A DNA stretch of 64,000 bases from Pohlia nutans (lineage: Eukaryota > Streptophyta > Bryopsida > Bryales > Mniaceae), in NCBI GenBank assembly GCA_022496805.1, contig CM040088.1, positions 17,825,001-17,889,000 of the forward strand, read 5' to 3'. The position numbers and the translations under genes were made by a program. Numbering within the stretch: the stretch's first letter is position 1; each line of letters starts with the position of its first letter. Shown one piece after another: positions 62,082-64,000 of the stretch. The notes beneath the pieces were generated by a model. It ran no database searches and was not told the DNA's origin. It saw only the letters and a list, made by a program, of their open reading frames with translations.

Positions 62082-62439
62082 CATAACATTCAGTAGCCTC
62101 TCTGACTACTGTCTCCCAACAGAATGATGTGGAATATCCCACATCATTTCATCCCCCCAATGAAATGATGTGGGATATTCCACATCACATCAATAGCTAT
62201 GGGGGCACGTGGCATTAAGCAAGAGCAATCAACCATAGTGTACAGTAACCGAAAGCACTCATTCAATCACAATTCAACAGTGTTTTTTAATTGTTTATTT
62301 GATTCAATCACAATTCAACAGTGTTTTGTGATTGTTTATTCCATTCAATAGTTCATTCAATTAGAAATCACTGGTCACTCCGTATATAAAGGTGGATGAA
62401 ACTAAAAGGCAGTCTCTTCGAAGGCTACTGAATGTTATA
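62082..62439. mobile_element. MITE, CATAACATTCAGTAGC family, copy 5
   Basis: Ends CATAACATTCAGTAGCC and GGCTACTGAATGTTATATG, 358 bases, the longest copy. The internal GATGTGGAATATYCCACATC palindrome is present twice in inverted orientation. Confidence 0.8.
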
Positions 62440-62464
62440 TGAATTCTGCAATCATAATGTGTAA

Positions 62465-63542
62465 TTAATCCTCTGCAACGAACAAATTGTAACCTTTCTC
62501 TTCAGTACATCATGTATAGTTTTTCATCCATCCAAATTTCTCTTGGTTCTTGTGTTAGTTGACTATCATTTGTATGGTATGGATCTTCAAATTAAGATAT
62601 TGTGATTTTATATTTTAAATAACAGAATTGGTTTATGTCACGTTTCATTCTTAGTTCAAAAAGTTAGACTTTAAACATGATTTTCCAAAATACGTAGAAT
62701 CAAATAATGGAAATCATACCATCTCGTAGTGCTTGTTATTCCAAATTCATTACAACAAATTTTAATTATTTTTTTGGTTAATTTGGGATTTTAAATTGAA
62801 TTTCATAAGTAAAGCTTGAAAATTTAGTAACAATTTATTAATAAAAAATGATAAATCAAATTGTATATATGTGATCTTCACATTCACATTTACAACTTAG
62901 TTTTGTACATCAACTCCACTTTTGTTATTCATCATACATTTAATAACGCATCTTTGAAATTAGTGTTGAATCGGGATCTTAACCTTTAAGCGTGAAAGGA
63001 GCATGGTGGGGCCATGTTTGATCATTTTTTACTCAAGCATTGATTTTCACCTAGTTCCTAATTTCAAATGAAAATGGTCCCAACTAAGAAAGTGTGGCAG
63101 CTATCTCCTACTTTCTAGTCCAATTTAAGGTTCTTCAAAATTGTTAAAATTGTGTTTTTTTACAACACTTTAAAGCTTAGAGCCTTAAAACTCCAATATA
63201 CACTGTAGAAAATGTTTTTCAATCGAATTTCTTTTTATAAAAGCTCAAGAAGTATGCCAACTACACCTTGTTGCTCATCACTATTATTTTCATTTTTTCC
63301 TAAAAAAATCATACTATTTTAGGCATTTTTGTAATTACTATAGCTATTACAAGAGAAAATTTTCAAAAATCTTATAATATTCATTTTAATTTAAATAATT
63401 ATGAAAATATCAACGTAATTGGTTTAAGAATAAATTAAAGGAGAAAAATACCAAAAAATATATAATACACTTTAAAATGTGCAAAATTAATGGGGTCTGA
63501 CCGAGTAAATGTAATGTGGACGTTTAAAGGTTAAAGGGTTAA
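62465..63542. mobile_element. piggyBac-like element, family D, copy D3, interrupted
   Basis: Aligns with D2 from TTAATCCTCTGCAACG to GAATCGGGATCTTAA, then resumes after a 552-base insertion with AGGGTTAA. The insertion is element E1. Confidence 0.85.
62979..63534. mobile_element. piggyBac-like element, family E (E1), nested in D3
   Basis: TTAACCTTTAAGCGTG at the left and GGACGTTTAAAGGTTAA at the right, 556 bases including both TTAA. It sits exactly at the TTAA inside the D3 terminus. Confidence 0.9.
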
Positions 63543-63697
63543 GAAGAGAAAATACACTAGCTTGAGTCGTTTTGAGGGCCTTGAAGTGGGTTGTTGAATT
63601 CAATGTCTCCCTCCAAATACCGTAAATTGTTTGATCAACCCATGTACTTCATTTTTCGAAATCCAGAGAACTATATAGAGTGCTAGTGGAGATGCTA
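63543..63697. mobile_element. Right-half fragment of a GAGCATCTCCAC MITE
   Basis: Matches 53260-53474, including ACTAGCTTGAGTCGTTTTGA-type sequence in reverse and the end GCTAGTGGAGATGCTATGA. Confidence 0.6.
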
Positions 63698-63869
63698 TGA
63701 CATGTTCCAACCCTGGAATCTACATTAGAATATCGATGAAAAAAATAAAAATAAAATGTTTAGGGTTTACATTATGTTTTATGTTTTATTTTTTATTCAC
63801 GAATTCTATTTGTCTATGAGTAAAAAGTATTCCCACTTTCATTTTCATAAAAAACTTAATCACAACGAC

Positions 63870-64000
63870 TTAACCCTTAAAGGACATACTAAGCCCCTCG
63901 GGCTTAGTTTCAAGGGAATATAGGAGAAAACTTTACTTTTTCTCAACCAAAAAATAAAAGGATAGGTGCTTTGGAAAGATATTGAAAATGCAAGAGTAGA
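63870..64000. mobile_element. Left end of a piggyBac-like element, cut by the window edge
   Basis: TTAACCCTTAAAGGACATAC followed by AAGCCCCTCGGGCTTAGTTT, related to the left end of the element at 4222. The right end is outside the window. Confidence 0.65.

Noticed and set aside
1..64000. tRNA, rRNA or organelle-derived insertions
   Set aside because: I noticed no cloverleaf with a credible T-loop and no rRNA core sequence by eye; a covariance-model scan would be needed to exclude them.

Overview
The window is nuclear DNA of a land plant. It contains an ER glucosidase I gene with 23 exons, an intron-rich plant-type beta carbonic anhydrase, and a microsomal A-type cytochrome P450. The spacer is very AT-rich and loaded with miniature inverted-repeat elements. 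I cannot name the species. A spore-bearing plant such as a bryophyte is a guess that rests mainly on the divergent protein families and the CYP703-like P450.

Layout. 1-0.8 kb: last pieces of a decayed + strand coding region. 1.5-7.3 kb: mobile-element debris. 7.8-9.7 kb: a GC-rich single-exon gene (-) for a 640-residue protein ending in poly-lysine, with a probable 5' UTR intron. 10-13 kb: repeats. 13.3-24.0 kb: beta carbonic anhydrase (-), seven exons, introns full of foldback elements. 24-38.7 kb: AT-rich spacer with two minor coding candidates (28.96 and 34.09 kb). 38.7-47.8 kb: glucosidase I (-), whose exons I joined with phase-consistent splice sites into an 845-residue protein. 48-57 kb: repeat-rich spacer. 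57.3-60.1 kb: a three-exon P450 (+) closest, by remembered family features, to CYP703. 60-64 kb: more elements, including one nested in another.

The genes do not form a pathway. Glucosidase I trims N-glycans in the ER, the carbonic anhydrase interconverts CO2 and bicarbonate, and CYP703 enzymes hydroxylate mid-chain fatty acids for sporopollenin. What links the window is its mobile DNA. About 20 non-autonomous elements belong to several sequence families but share ends of the form TTAA-CCC(C)TWAA...TTWAGGGG-TTAA. This is the layout of piggyBac-type elements (TTAA target, CC-rich termini). They occupy introns of all three intron-containing genes. One is nested inside another exactly at a TTAA, which shows the target duplication directly. 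No transposase is encoded here. Stowaway, CACTA-like, Mutator-like and several unassigned inverted-repeat families are also present.
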